64,000 nucleotides of DNA from Parastagonospora avenae f. sp. tritici 18332-5. Its lineage: Eukaryota > Ascomycota > Dothideomycetes > Pleosporales > Phaeosphaeriaceae. The stretch's first letter is position 1; each line of letters opens with the position of its first letter. The stretch is from positions 186,001 to 250,000 of the forward strand of contig JAFJTR010000010.1 of assembly GCA_022559985.1 (NCBI GenBank), read 5' to 3'. The notes beneath the pieces are model-generated. The model worked only from the letters and a program-made list of their open reading frames with translations. It did no database searches and was not told the origin of the DNA. Positions 33,823-46,258 of this stretch are shown in pieces. A program made the translations under genes and the position numbers.

Positions 33823-34997
33823 TCATGCAAACAGTAGCGCTATTCTACCTTGGACTTTTCCCGCTTCTAGATCTCTCATCACCTTGGGGAAGTCTTGGAG
33901 CTTTCCATCAGTAACCATTGGGTTCAATACACCCTTTGAAATGAGATCCAGGGCTTCTCGTGTATCTTTTGTCTGTCCGCCATAGGAGAATATAATGTCC
34001 AATCGTTTCCGGATCGCAAGCTTCATATGAACCATGTTTTCGTGGTTCAAAGTTCCAACACACAGTATTCGGCCAGCTTGCCGTACTAATCAGAAACCAT
34101 TAGTATCGGCAGTAAGAGAAGAAGATTGGCGTACCGACCAATATGTTGAGCATCATCGAATGTCTGCGCCATGCCCACGAAGTCCGCTACCACGCTTATC
34201 TTCCCCGTCCAGCCATTTTCTTGCACCCACTCCCTAATATTTTTTCCAACGGGTACTATATAATCCTTATGTATTCCAATTCTTGCCGCTTCATCCATGT
34301 TATCTTGCTTAACGTCGCTTACCAGCACCTTCGCGCCAATCGCTTGGATGACCTGCAACGCATTGAATCCCAGTCCGCCCAAACCGAACAGAAACACCAC
34401 ATCGCGTTCGACAATCTTGCCTCGTCGATGTATCGCGTGGTAGGCTGTAGTAACCGCATCTGTCGCCACCGCAGCCTGACTCGGCGTTACACCCGCAGGC
34501 ACATGCACAAGTCCGCGTACGTCTACCACACAGTACTCTGCGAAATATCCGTCCATCCCAATTCCGCTGCGATATCCCGTTAGGCACAACTGCGGCAAGT
34601 CGTTACTGCACTCTTCGCATTCGGGCGAGCCACAACCGGGCACCGGGCACATCGCGACGATGTCATTGACAGCGAAACCTGACGTCTGAGGAACGCCTGG
34701 GCCGAGGCTGACGATGACGCCGCAGCCTTCGTGGCCAAGAGTAAATTTCTCCTTGAACCACGATGGTTGATTTTCGTTTGTTAGCAGGTTGTAGTCGGAG
34801 CGACAGACACCTGCTGCAATGAGTTTGATGAGGCAGCCTGTTGCATGGAGAGTAGGGATCGGGATTTCCTCCCATACCTATGTTTCTTCAAATCAGCTGG
34901 TGCTTCGAGTTCGACCGATATTGTATGTGTGACTTACGGGTTCCATATTTCCGCGATGCTTTCTCCATGCCCACATCGTTTTGGGATCTGCCTCCAT
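33823..34997 (-). CDS. Zinc-containing alcohol dehydrogenase (MDR family)
   Basis: Three exons: 34997-34938, 34877-34139 and 34085-33823 (introns 60 and 53 nt; the second uses the donor GTCGGT). The protein has 353 residues. Catalytic zinc ligands are in GVCRSDYN and GHEGCGVI, and structural-zinc cysteines in CGSPECEECSNDLPQLC. The cofactor domain has FLFGLGGLGFNALQ. The enzyme should interconvert alcohols with aldehydes or ketones using NAD(P). It is the leftmost member of the oxidative group, transcribed toward the left, with its start 377 bp from the stop of BVMO 1. In that setting it could oxidise the entry alcohol or the hydroxy acid released after ring opening (inference). Confidence 0.92.
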
Positions 34998-35374
34998 GTT
35001 TGACGACAATATTTAGGACGCGATTTTCCTATCTGATTCTTGACATGGTCGACCGCGTTGTAGATTTTACGCGGAATTTGACATTGGGGTCATCTTCGTC
35101 AACTCGAATCATGCGCAGCCAGTGAGGTACATTAACCGCTTCTTTCGCTTTACCAAGATTGGGTTGCCGGTGCAGACATGCGGGGTTTGCAAATTGACAT
35201 GGGAGCTGCGCGACTCCCGTGGTACGGATATTGCGCCTTTAACCAAGTTCCTACACAAGACCGGAAGGATTGCGAGCAGTGCAGAAGGGCCATTAATTTC
35301 ATGGCAGGGTAGTTAGTAGGTTCACATTGCTCAAATAATGGGACTTTGCAAAGAACGTTCTATGCCGTAGGTAG
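34998..35374. promoter_or_regulatory. Probable promoter of the alcohol dehydrogenase gene
   Basis: A 377-bp gap upstream of the ADH start and downstream of the BVMO 1 stop. No TATA box or operator could be assigned with confidence. Confidence 0.4.
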
Positions 35375-37132
35375 CTATGTACCCCTAACCGAACGGAAGT
35401 CGCTGTAGCCTCGGGCTTTGACATCGTCGCATCTACTTCTATAACCTGCCGCTGGTCCATTGTACCGAGCAATACTTCTCTTCTGCTTTCCCGCTACGTT
35501 CTTGTTAACGCCAGTCATCCAGCTATCTACCTCGTTGGCTAAAAAGCCAACTGCGCACTCGTGTACATGCTTCGTCCATGCTTGTTTGCCTGCTTCCGTA
35601 GCTTCGATGACCGTGACATGATTGTTCAAGGCCCATTCAATGAGATCTGCTACCCAGCCGACCGCAAATTCGATTGACCGGGGAATATTGCCAAACATCT
35701 GATGCGGACCCATGATCACTAATGCAGAGTTAGCGAAGTACTCGTAAATTCACGTGGTTGGACACCTACTGAACATGTTTGGGAATCCGTGATTCGTGAG
35801 GCCAAGGAACGTTTGAATACCATCCGCCCATTCATCCGTTAGCTTTTTGCCATCGATACCGCGGATATCCACATTAGCGAAAGAGCCGGTGATGGCATCA
35901 AATCCTGTCGCGTAGATAATGACGTCAAATTCGAAATCTTCATCTTTCGTCTTGATACCTTTCTCATGGATCCGCTCGATCGGATTCTCATTAATATCGA
36001 CAAGCTTGACATTTGCCTGATTGTACGCCTCGTAATACCCGCCCTCTAGCGGGACTCTGCGCGTACCGAAGCCATGGTTCTTGGGAATGAGCTTTTCGGC
36101 AACAGCGGGGTCGTTCACGCGCTGTCTGATTTTGTTTGCGATGAATTGCGAAAACAAATCGTTGGCCCCCCTGTCGGTGTTGATATCGTAGAAGTTTGCT
36201 AGCCATTTGGAGAAGCCGGCTTGGGAGTACAGCTGTTCCCAGCGCGTCTCGCGCTCTTCTGGAGTGACTTCGAAGACAGATCGCTTGTCGGCTTTATGGA
36301 TGAAGCCGGAGTAAGACTCGAGGCAGTTTTTGAAGATGCTAGGATAGTTCTGCCGGATGTCTTCCATGTCTTCTGGCGTGATTCTTGTGTTCCGGAGAGG
36401 CGCTGTCCAGTTTGGTGTTCTCTGAAAGACCGTAAGCGAACCGACTGTCTTCTTAATTTCTTGAATCGTCTGAATAGCGGTGGCGCCTGTTCCTATTATG
36501 CCTACGCGCTTCCCGTTGATGGCGCTGTCGTCGGCAGGCCATCTTGAGGTATGGAATCCAGCACCTCTGAAATCGGTGACGCCCGGAATGTTAGGTAGGG
36601 TCGGTTGGTTCAAAATACCCATCGCTGTGATCAAGAATCGACAGGTGGATGTTCTGCCGGATTCCAGTGTGAGCAGCCACGACTTTGAGTCTTCACGCCA
36701 TTGCGCTGAGGAAACCCGCGTATTGAATTGCATATCTTCGTGGAGTCTGAACTTCTTCGCGAAGTATTGGCAGTAGGCTAAAGTTTCTTTCTGCCCAGCA
36801 AAGTGTTCAGACCAGTTCCATTCTTCGAGTAGAGACTGATCGAATGAAAAGATGTATGAATACGACTCTGAGTCAAAGCGTGCTCCAGGATAAGTATTCC
36901 TTCTGCACTCAGCACATTGCAAAGTCGATCATTATACGCAAACTCACCAAAACCATGTTCCTCCCTCGCCCGAACCTGCCTCGAACAGCCTGGTCTTCAA
37001 GCCAAGTTGGCGCATACGGTGCAGCGAATACAGACCCGACTGACCACCACCCACAATGATAACATCGTAGTCAAGAGATGCATGGAGCTTTGCAGGCGTT
37101 GCCGTAGGTGCGGTGTCTATTCGTCCAACCAT
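35375..37132 (-). CDS. Baeyer-Villiger flavin monooxygenase 1
   Basis: Three exons: 37132-36948, 36899-35770 and 35718-35375 (introns 48 and 51 nt), giving 552 residues, close to cyclohexanone monooxygenase length. FAD site VGGGQSGLYS at about residues 27-36; NADPH site GIIGTGATA near 196. The type I BVMO fingerprint FxGxxxHxxxWP is exact as FRGAGFHTSRWP at about 172-183. The splice junctions rebuild GGTWFWNTYPGARFD and FPNMFMIMGPHQMF, both typical. The family inserts one oxygen atom next to a ketone to make an ester or lactone, using NADPH and O2. Start ATG 37132 was chosen because the frame further upstream lacks another good ATG. It is next to an ADH and an MBL-fold hydrolase. Confidence 0.93.
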
Positions 37133-37552
37133 GATGGGTATGAAGCACGATTGCGAAGAAGCGAAAAATAAATTGTAATGCTCGGCCTGCTCAGGTACGC
37201 GAGATCTCTTGACAATGTCGCTTCTGCTCGAACCCAAATCGCTCACTCGTCGACCGTGTTCTAATGGGTGCAACAAGTGAGTGGGTACCGGGCACTATGC
37301 CCTTGCATTCTGGCAAGGCCTCGGCCGCCGAAGAGGGCCGAATTCTGCAAAAGTGATACCGGCACTTTTCCCCTTTGCTGTATTGCCGAAACTAGTGAAA
37401 TTGCGTGCACAAGAACACGACTGCGCGTGCAAGTGTGGACAATATAATCTTGGCGTTTGCAGCAGAGGAAAGAGATGACTGCATACAGTGGGAGATAAGC
37501 GGAGTGACATTGCGTACAGTCCTAAATCGCTTTGATTCTCTCAAACATTGGC
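37133..37552. promoter_or_regulatory. Probable promoter of BVMO 1
   Basis: A 420-bp gap. It holds a CGG-rich stretch CCTCGGCCGCCGAAGAGG near 37318-37335, of the kind bound by Zn2Cys6 regulators, but this is only suggestive. Confidence 0.35.
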
Positions 37553-38681
37553 CTAGATGATTCCTTTCTGCTTCCAATACACTTTTAGATCCCCTAAGAA
37601 CGCCCACTTTAGTGACTTGCCCCACCCTTTGCTCTTCCAGTCATTCAATGACTTGGGGAAATGGTCGACTCCATCTCTGACTGTTGAGTCATGTGCAACG
37701 ATAACAAAAATACGATTGTCTGCATCTAACTCTTGTAGCGAAGTTGCGGTATGCTGCGCAAGCGGAATGTCATGACCAAAAGTCATGTCGTACAGTGAGC
37801 TCTTCGAGTCTCTGCCTCTAGCCTTCTGTAGCTCCACGAAAGCTGTGCCTGGACACAAAGGGGAATTTGAAGTTGGGAGGCAGGGATGAGGCAAGATCGC
37901 ATCCGGTATAGGTAGGTGTACTGACGGCCTAAAGATCCCAGCGTAGTGGCAGATGTCACCTCCAAGTAGAACAAACGTGCTTTCTTTTCCACCAGTCGTC
38001 CGAGCTAAACCACACAGATGTCCAATGGCATGGCCTGGACTGTCCAAGAGGTAGAAGCTGCCATCGCCGAAGTAGTCATAAGCAGGGAATTTTCCAATCT
38101 GCAGTCCTGTCTTGAAGGTGATTTCGCGCAGCGTTCTATCTTCATAATCGCTCTCGCGAATGGGAGAGTCGGGATTGGCAGGATACCCCGGTAGCATCGC
38201 ATCTTTGAAACCTGGCCCAACCACCAACTCGACGCAATTTGGAAATGAGGATGGATCGCCTATATGACTACGATGCTGTCAACGCATGAGCCCGCACGTG
38301 AATGATTTGGACATACTCCCAATGCCAGTGACTCCACACCACTGCTTCTATTTTATTCAAGTCAACGCCATTCTCTTGCAGAATATCCGCAACGTTATGC
38401 GTGACGTCGATGTTGTAATTTGTTGTTGGGATATATTCAACAATCTTTTTTGCATAGTTCTGGTAGTCTTTTCTAATGCCCAAGTCGAACACGAGCTTTC
38501 GACCGGATGGGTGCTCGATCAAGAACGAATGGGATGGTGATGTCTCGAAGGTCTCTAGACCTGGTACGGCTGGCGACATGAATCGCTGTATCTGCGCTGG
38601 TCCAAAATTGACTGGGTTGATGAGTGAAGTCTTCACGGTGGTGACACCACTCGGAAGACTGATTTTACTTCCTGTAGACAT
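37553..38681 (-). CDS. Metallo-beta-lactamase-fold hydrolase (lactonase-like)
   Basis: Two exons, 38681-38317 and 38267-37553, with a 49-nt intron, 359 residues. The splice rebuilds the zinc motif SHWHWDHIGDP (HxHxDH) at about residues 117-127. Later ligands fit in DSPGHAIGHLCGL, GGDICHYAG and the final VAHD. This arrangement is seen in N-acyl-homoserine-lactone lactonases and fungal lactone or lactam hydrolases. No signal peptide. Between a BVMO and a transporter, hydrolysis of the lactone or ester made by a BVMO is the simplest role, but this is inference. It is transcribed divergently from the MFS gene. Confidence 0.88.
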
Positions 38682-39619
38682 ATTGGAGTACCCTAACGAC
38701 AGACTTTGTTTAGCAAAGCAGTTCTACCACTGATCAGGTTGTTGCACATAGGGAGTTGTTTGTGAAAGCAGATTGCCATAGCGGAAAGAAGGGCAAGCGC
38801 GCTCGGTATCGGAACGTCGGACCTTCTGGAGCAGCACCCGGTAAACCTCATCGGGTTTGCCTAGCGCGTTTTCCATAGCCTTCATTCGGCACGACAACTC
38901 TGTCGGCTCGTGCAGCGACACCGAGCTGCTCCGCAGCCGTGTTCCCCGTCCACCGACAGTCAAGGGAGACCCCACGATCGCGTTCGAGAGTTCTGGGGCA
39001 CCTGCATGCTCTAGGAAATTGGTGCTTGGCTAATCTATGATAGTCCGCACACATCCGCCTTCTTCATTGACCGACGAAAAGTACAAGAACTATGTAGACT
39101 GCTTTTGGGCTGTGCGAACTTGCAGAATGAGCTCAAAGAGAGGATATCACATCTATCACGTGATCTGTGATACTCAGGAGGACGTCATTCAACCGTCTTT
39201 CGGAATCTTGATAGAACTACAGGTCTCCAAACGCCAAGGCGTATTGTGGGTACCGTGTCGGTCCGTGTCGGTCCGTCCCTTATCCACCTTCTTAAAGAAA
39301 ACCGGCCATGAAGCAGCATAGCAACGTATGATTTATATGCGTGCCACTGTTTGGATATCTGGTACTAACAAGCTAAAATAGACATGAAGGGAATTCGCGT
39401 AGGAAGCTTAGAAGCTACTCTTTTGCTTGATAGAACCGCAGGAGGTTGCTTCTCCAGCATTCTGTGTTCGAAAACAGCACCCCTGCAACTTTCTGTCGGT
39501 CTTTTCGATAGGCGGCACATGCATAGGGCCGATGGCCAGAGTACATGTATGAACGATCGTCCACTTTCGCCTTCAAACACACAGATATCCTCGTTCGTTA
39601 GGACGGGACGTTTTGTGCC
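38682..39619. promoter_or_regulatory. Divergent promoter region with tandem CGGTCCG sites
   Basis: 938 bp between the MBL-fold gene (minus) and the MFS gene (plus). At 39260-39276 there are two CGGTCCG heptamers 10 bp apart, within a repeated GGTCCGTGTC unit. CGG half-sites facing CCG are typical targets of Zn2Cys6 dimers, and such a regulator is encoded in the same group (41953-44188). Binding is inference. Confidence 0.4.
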
Positions 39620-41421
39620 ATGGCCGCTACCGAAAAACCTGGAGAGATTCACCACGTGACAGCTGCCCCTGCTGGCAGTGATGTGGAGACAGGGGGCGGG
39701 CTTAAGCCTATCGACACAATCCATGGAGACGAAGCAGTGAGGTAAGAATCCAGTCACTCAGTTCGCGTGATCCACGACTAACATACTTCAGAGTGCTTGC
39801 TAATTACTCAGGAGAGGAGTCATGGACTGAGAAAGAAGAAGCTCACGTAACGCGCAAAATCGACTGGCGTCTCATGCCGGTTCTATGCATTACCTACGGA
39901 CTACAGTATGTACTGTTGAATAACATGCGGGCAAAGATAAAACAAAATCATTGACTACTCCATCAGGTATTATGACAAAGCCATGCTTTCACAGGCTGTG
40001 AGTAACCTCAGTCTCCACACTGCGCGTTACTGCTGACTGGTCCTCCTACAGGCTTTGTTCGGACTGCGCGACGATCTTAAGCTTCGTACTGGCAACCGCT
40101 ACTCCATGAGCGCAGCCATTTTTTATCTGGGGTTCATCGTGGGATCATATCCGGCGATGTACCTAGCCCAGCGTTGGCCCATCGAGCGCGTCGCCTCTGG
40201 TATCGTAGCCACTTGGGGAATTTGTGTTATTCTTACTGTTCTGTGTCGCGACTACAAAGACCTATATGCGCAGCGCTTTTTCTTGGGATTTTTGGAGGCC
40301 GGTATCAGCCCCATGTTCATGGTCATTGTCGGGTCGTTCTACAAAAAGAACGAGCAAGCATTTCGGATGGGGTAGGCGGCTTCTTGATTCTTTTCGACAC
40401 TGTCTGTTACTGACCGATAATAGGATCTGGTATTCTTGCACTGGATACGTATCTATATTTTCACCGCTTATCAACTACGGTCTTGGACAGGCCAAAGGTC
40501 CGCTTCGACCCTGGAAATACATGTAAGAACCACCGATGGGTCTTATTGTCGTCATAGACTAAGATCTTCAGGTACCTGTTTGCCGGAGCTTTGACAATAA
40601 TTTGGGGAATTGCGCTTTGGTGGCTTCTCCCTCCCGACCCAGTCCGCGCTGGTGGCTTCAATGAGAGAGAACGATACATCTCCGTAGCTCGTCTACGGTC
40701 GAATAACTCCGGAGTGCGCAACACACACTTCAAGATCGGACAAGTACTGGAGCTTCTCGTAGATGAGAAATTCTGGATCGTCTTCGCCATCGCAACCCTG
40801 TGCATGATCAGCAATGGACCTATAAGCACCTTTGTCCCTATCATCATTAATTCGTTTGGATTTACGACATTACAGTCTCTCCTTCTCTCGGCCCCTGTCG
40901 GAGCGTATGCAGGCACACTGCAGCTTCTGGTTCCATGGCTTTGCTACAAGTACGCTGGCTGGCGCTCGTGGTCTATTTTTACATGCCAACTAGGAACTGC
41001 TCTCGCTGCCCTTCTTCTCTGGCAACTGCCGTTAAAGCAGACTGGCGCTCTCCTCTTCGCCTGCTACATCTTACCATCTGTCGGCGCTGGTTATGCTGTA
41101 CTTATGGGACTTGCACTTGCGAACACAGCTGGCTACACGAAAAGAAGTGTTACTTCTTCTGGAATCTATATCGGCTATTGCGTGGGCAACTTCATTGGTC
41201 CTCTCGTTTTCGAACCCAAGGACGCTCCGCGCTACGCGCCGGGTTTCATTATCGTGTTCGTGACGGCTATCGTTGCTGGACTGCTAGCTCTCGTTTATCG
41301 CTATCTGTGTGTTGCTATGAACGATAAGCGGGACAAGACTGGTGTGCTTGAAGGATTCGAGCATGCTTACGAGGATGATTTGACCGATCGCAAGAACCCT
41401 CAATTTAGGTACATACTGTGA
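39620..41421 (+). CDS. MFS transporter, anion:cation symporter (allantoate permease-like) family
   Basis: Six exons: 39620-39741, 39792-39905, 39967-39997, 40052-40371, 40424-40522 and 40572-41421. All splice sites are GT-AG and the product has 511 residues. Exon 3 is only 31 nt. Landmarks of the family include KIDWRLMPVLCITYGLQYYDK at the first membrane segment, the motif RFFLGFLEAGISPMF in TM4-5, and SFYKKNEQAFRMG just after. About 12 membrane segments with a central loop. These plasma-membrane proteins usually bring in small organic anions such as vitamins, allantoate or aromatic acids with protons. In this group it probably imports the substrate or moves an acid product (inference). Confidence 0.92.
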
Positions 41422-41952
41422 TCAAAATTTCCCACTAGTATATCACTTCTATATCGGTCTCTCTGTTGAAAGTAGCCGAGCAATCACGCTAGTTAGGACC
41501 GATGTTTAATAGTATCATTTGTGCCGCAACTCTACATACCTCTGCTGTGCTCTTGATAGACCTGATCCAGACTTTTGAGACCGCAGTGATGTCGATAAGA
41601 ACGATGCTTCAAGTTTTGAACTAGACATTTCTCTCCATGTTACGCTTGTGTGGTAAAGCTGGGCAATTAGTTGTCATAATTGCCGCTATCACCCAAACAG
41701 CTTAGCTTGACGTGCCGCCGTCAGCTGGCTTCATTTACCTCGGAGCCATCGTTCGTCACCTTCACCAACTCCATCGAAAAGCGCTCGCCGTACAGTGACG
41801 ATCTAGCGTTACACCAACCAAATCATCCATGGATTCGATCCGAATTCCTGCCACGGTTCAGCAGACGTGATATCTCATTGATTCGATACGCATGCGCCTG
41901 AGACTTCGGCTACTTGTTATATTGAGGGCGTGAGAAGACGCGCGTTTCAACG
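41422..41952. promoter_or_regulatory. Probable promoter of the cluster regulator
   Basis: 531 bp between the MFS stop and the regulator start. No clear operator pair was found here. Confidence 0.4.
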
Positions 41953-44188
41953 ATGACAGAGAATCTGGGGTCCGAGCACTGGCAGCACTACTCCATAACA
42001 GCGACGAAGAGTAAACGCGCAGATCTTGTTTGTTTAGCTTGCCATATAAGGAAGGTAAAATGCGATCTCAAACAACAGAAGATGCGTGGCTGCGAAGCTT
42101 GCAGCAATTGTAGTGCCGCTCAAAGAGTATGCCATGTCCGTCCGTCTAAGCGCGAAAAGAGACGCAAAGTACACAAGAGTGCAGCAATTGCACAGGGCAT
42201 TGAAGAACGGAAAGATCTGACTCGTGGAGGGAGTCCACCTCCGACCTCCGATGCAGGTCTTCAGGCTTTTTCTGTAGAAGGCACGCCATGTGGTGTGGGC
42301 ATGACTGAGAGCACACAATGTCCGGACTACCCACAGCGCAATAGTCATGCAGAGGGCTTTCTCATCAACGAATCTCTTCAGAACATCATTCCGGATGCGC
42401 CGACTATTCATGGCTCGCCCATACTCCAACATAACGATGTAATCACGGGCCTTGCGGAGACCACCTTAACACAAAACGGCGATGTGGATGCTGGCTTCCT
42501 CAAAGTTTATGCTCAAGAGAATCAATTCGATGCAGAAACCCAAGCCATTGCCGCTCAAATGGAACACCGATACTGCCCGGCTTTAGATCCGGACCTCGAA
42601 CAAACCTTTACGGACACGTATTTTGAATATTGCTACCCATGGTGTCCAGTGCTCGATCGTGCTACAATAGCATGTGATATTTCACGGTCTCCGCTACTCG
42701 CGAATGCCCTAGCTTTGGCAAGCAGTCACATTCGCCCTCCTTTGTTGCCTCATAGTGGACCGGATGTTTACTACAAACGCGCCAGAACCATCTTCTATGA
42801 GGATCAAGAAGCGGATGAAATAATGGCGCTCAAAGCTCTTTGTTTGTTTTACTGGTGGGCACCAAAGTCACCTAATCGAGTCCATCGACATTCGTATGTG
42901 CCCTCCAAGTTCCAGGTCTTCGGAATGGTCGCTAACTATATTAATTTTTCGAACAGCTCCTGGTGGTGGACTTCTATAATAATAAGACACGCTCAGCAAA
43001 TGAACATCCATCGCGAACCAAGTCTGGACGATGCCAGCAGGCACCAACTGCGGGTGGGACTGCGAAGGAGGATTTGGTGGACAGCTTTTGTAAGTTTTTA
43101 GTTGCGCTGGGGTTGCATGTGGCGGCGGAGAATGGATGCCCAGGAGCTCAATTGCTGGATGCACATATGCATTAGCTAATTGGTGACAGGCTCGTGAGCG
43201 ACTGACCTCACTATGCCAGAGCAAGCCTGCAATTATCGATCCAAAGGACTGTAGCATTCAAGAGCCCACGTTAGCCGACTTCCCTACAGATCCGCAAAGC
43301 CAGCATCATGGTGCGATCTTCATCTACTGGGTACGCCTTTGTGCAATTATCGGACGCATCGCCAAATTCCTTCTCGAATCGAACACTGATGGCGGAATGG
43401 TGCAAAGCGAATTACGAGAAGAGCTTGTTGCATGGGTCCGTTCTTTGCCATCTCGACTCAAGCTGCCAATCAATACAACTCATACGACGTCATTCGATCG
43501 CAATGTTCATCAGCTGCATTTATTCTACCTCACGACCATCATCATCCTACATTTGAAGCGCTCTGAAGGGCATCTGCCTCAAGCACTACCACCAGCAATC
43601 CTTGCAGCGTCATGTACGGCTCGGATCCTTCGGGACATTCTGGCGAGAGGAGATTCGCGATTCCTTATGGCTATTACATGCTGGCATGTTGGTACTGCAT
43701 TCATTGCGCTTCTGCAGGCTTGTCGAATCCCGCACCTTAGCAAATCGGCGAACGAGGATCTTGATGTCCTTTCCATCGTAGTCAAAGAGTTGCAGAAGAT
43801 GTGGGCATCCGCTAATGTCATTGCGAACGGCTTCGATAGATTACGAAAGCCGCAGGCAGTCACAGGCGCAAACTTCACTGAAGCCGACCAAAATCCATCA
43901 TCGCATGCAGTACTTTCGCGAACACGTTTCGGCTATGCACAATCTGATGCAATGAATCCGGCAAACAGTTTTGACTGGGTGCGCTTTTTTCCTTTTGTCT
44001 CCAAATCAACTGGGGGCATCGCAGATAGTCTTCTCTCGGGACACGAGCTCGGCATAGCAACACGTGGTTTCCCATCACCCGACAACGAATTGTTCCATGA
44101 AGCGTTATCTGCGCAATTTCACGACCTTTTTGATCCATTCACGGATTACAACCTTGGCTTTTCAGATATGAACTTCGATGCGCCATAA
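41953..44188 (+). CDS. Zn2Cys6 transcription factor of the oxidative group
   Basis: Exons 41953-42893, 42957-43089 and 43190-44188. The first intron is 63 nt and in frame, so a read-through frame hides it; removing it joins VHRHS to SWWWTSIIIRHAQQMNIHR. The product has 690 residues. The zinc cluster uses Cys27, 30, 37, 50, 53 and 60 (CLACHIRKVKC ... CSNCSAAQRVC) with an extra Cys47. A basic stretch (SKREKRRKVHK) follows. The fungal-specific transcription factor domain is visible from the DPDLEQTFTDTYFEYCYPWCP segment through RRRIWWTAF. It is the only regulator in the group, lies between the MFS and BVMO 2 genes, and is the natural candidate for control of the group. Confidence 0.92.
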
Positions 44189-44267
44189 GTCTCGGTCATG
44201 AGTAACTTGAATTGATCATCTGGAGGACCCATATATATCTATTCGACTCCTGGCATCGAATGCCGAC

Positions 44268-46258
44268 TTAACACATTCCGTTCGCGATGATGTTCTTCTC
44301 TGGTCCCTTGCCTTGTGCCTCTTCAGCAATCTCGACATACCATGAAAGATCAGAATCATCCTTCATCTCAAACTCCGTGAAACCGTTGCCCATGAACCGC
44401 CACGGATTAGCCGTTCTGTAGGTTATATCGAAATCCTCGCCACGAATGTCCCCTAGCATTCTGTTGAAAAGCTGAGCGGAGCCACCGAATAAAGCTGTTA
44501 CCCTTCCGTCCACGCGACCGCGCTTGTACCACGAGGAGCAGCCGCCCGACCAGACCAAAGTCTTATGTACTTCGTCTTGGTAGCGCATGAAGTCTCTCAC
44601 CTTTTCCCGCTTCGGAGTGATACTCTTGATGTCTTCGTGTGCAATCTTTTTAATCCACTTGACAAAATAATCACCTGTCCAGTTCAGGGATTCGACCAGC
44701 GAGCCATGTCCTCCGAGACAATTTGGACCCATCATCTGCGGCTTAGGTCAGCTTGCAAATTGTAACCGATCATTACAAATCTACAACTCACCATGAAGTA
44801 GTTTGGCATGTCCGGTGTCATCACGGAGATGTATGATTCAGGGTCTTCGACCCACTTCTCGCGAAGGTTGACTTCATTTTGGCCGATCAATGGGTAATGT
44901 GGACGATGAGATACATCGAATCCAGTTGCGCATATCACTCGTTGTTCATTAGCACTCTGGTGGGTTACAGCTTCCTGTGGAATGTACTTACGAACGTCGC
45001 ACTCGAAAGTTTTACCATCTGCGGTTAGGACGCCATTCTCAGTTATGCCAACAATCGGACTGCTAGTACAGTCGCAGTTGTCTCTCATGAAGGACTCCAG
45101 GTATCCTGGACCGGGTGTGATTCTTCTACACCCGAGCTCCCACTTAGGGATGAGCATGTCGCACAATCGTTTGTCATGGCCTAGCTTTTCTGACATTTGC
45201 GCAGTAGCTGCTTGCATTCCCTTTTTGTTATTTTTGCCACGCATGAAAATATAGAAAGACTTGTTCGTGCGTGAGATGATGCCTTTGCGGTATTCTTGAT
45301 GACGTTTTGGGTCGCGAAATCCTTCCTTCTCGGCTTCCGTATACGCTGGATTCACTTCGTCCACCTCACGACCCATATGCTTCGATGGTGGGGCGCGGTA
45401 GTACACCCAGGCTCCATTGCGGATGAAGTTTTGGACTTTCGTACCGGGAAGTTTGGCCATCTGCGGTACGATCTGAATGCCCGATGAACCGTTGCCGATG
45501 ACTGCGATACGCTTGTTGGAGTAGTCGAAATCGTGGTCCCATCGCGCCGAGTGGGTGACATGGCCTTTGAACTTTTCGAATCCAGGAATATCTGGCCAAT
45601 TCTCATGCACGAGAACACCTTGTCCAGAGATCAACACGTGACACCACTCTTCTCGTACTTCTCGAGTCTTTGTACTTTGAAGCTTTACAACCCACATTCC
45701 CTCCGACTCATGCCACTTCGCACCAATAACTTTAGTATTTAGCTGCAAGTCGCGATCCAGATTCCACTTCCGCACCGTCGCCTTGAAATACTCTAGAATA
45801 TCAGCACCACTCGCGTAGAAATTGGCCCAATTCGGATTTGGATCGAAGGGGAATGCATAGATGTGCGCAGGCACATCGCATTGCACGCCAGGATAGTTGT
45901 TCACAAGCCAGGTTCCGCCGACCTCGTGATGAGCCTCAAATAGAGTATGATCGATCAGGTCCTGCATTTCAGGGAAGCGATGCTGGAACTTGTGCGCCAT
46001 CAGCAGACCAGAGAAGCCTGCACCGATGGTGAATACTTTCAGCTTTCTTGGTGTGTACGCAAATTCTTTGGCAAGCGTAAAAGGATCCATTGCTGTATCT
46101 TGTTGGCCATCGCTAGATCCGTTTTTAGGGGGCGGGTTCACTCCATCGACTTTTGGAATCTCGCCTTCGGTTGTGGGAAACTTTAAGTTTGTGATGGGCT
46201 GGTTGGATTGCCCGTACGGCGCAGAGCCCGTTGAGGCTGACTCCAGGAATGATGACAT
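44268..46258 (-). CDS. Baeyer-Villiger flavin monooxygenase 2 (long N-terminus)
   Basis: Exons 46258-44992, 44937-44792 and 44735-44268; 626 residues. The first intron (54 nt, GTAAGT...CGAG) is in frame and hides as read-through; removing it gives FECDVLICATGFDVSHRP. FAD motif TIGAGFSG at about 78-85, BVMO fingerprint FKGHVTHSARWD at 230-241 (last Pro replaced by Asp), and NADPH motif IGNGSSG near 254-260. The roughly 70-residue N-terminal extension before the FAD domain and the GWxxN-like NYFMMMGPNCLGGHGSL segment fit the group that includes steroid, cycloalkanone and sterigmatocystin-type BVMOs rather than the shorter CHMO type. It is divergent from the SDR gene and converges with the regulator (79 bp). 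Confidence 0.92.

Noticed and set aside
39365..39757. Minus-strand frame of 130 codons upstream of and over the MFS start
   Set aside because: Overlaps MFS exon 1 and promoter; no recognisable feature.
40461..40916. Minus-strand frame of 151 codons
   Set aside because: Antisense to MFS exons with clear membrane segments and splice sites.
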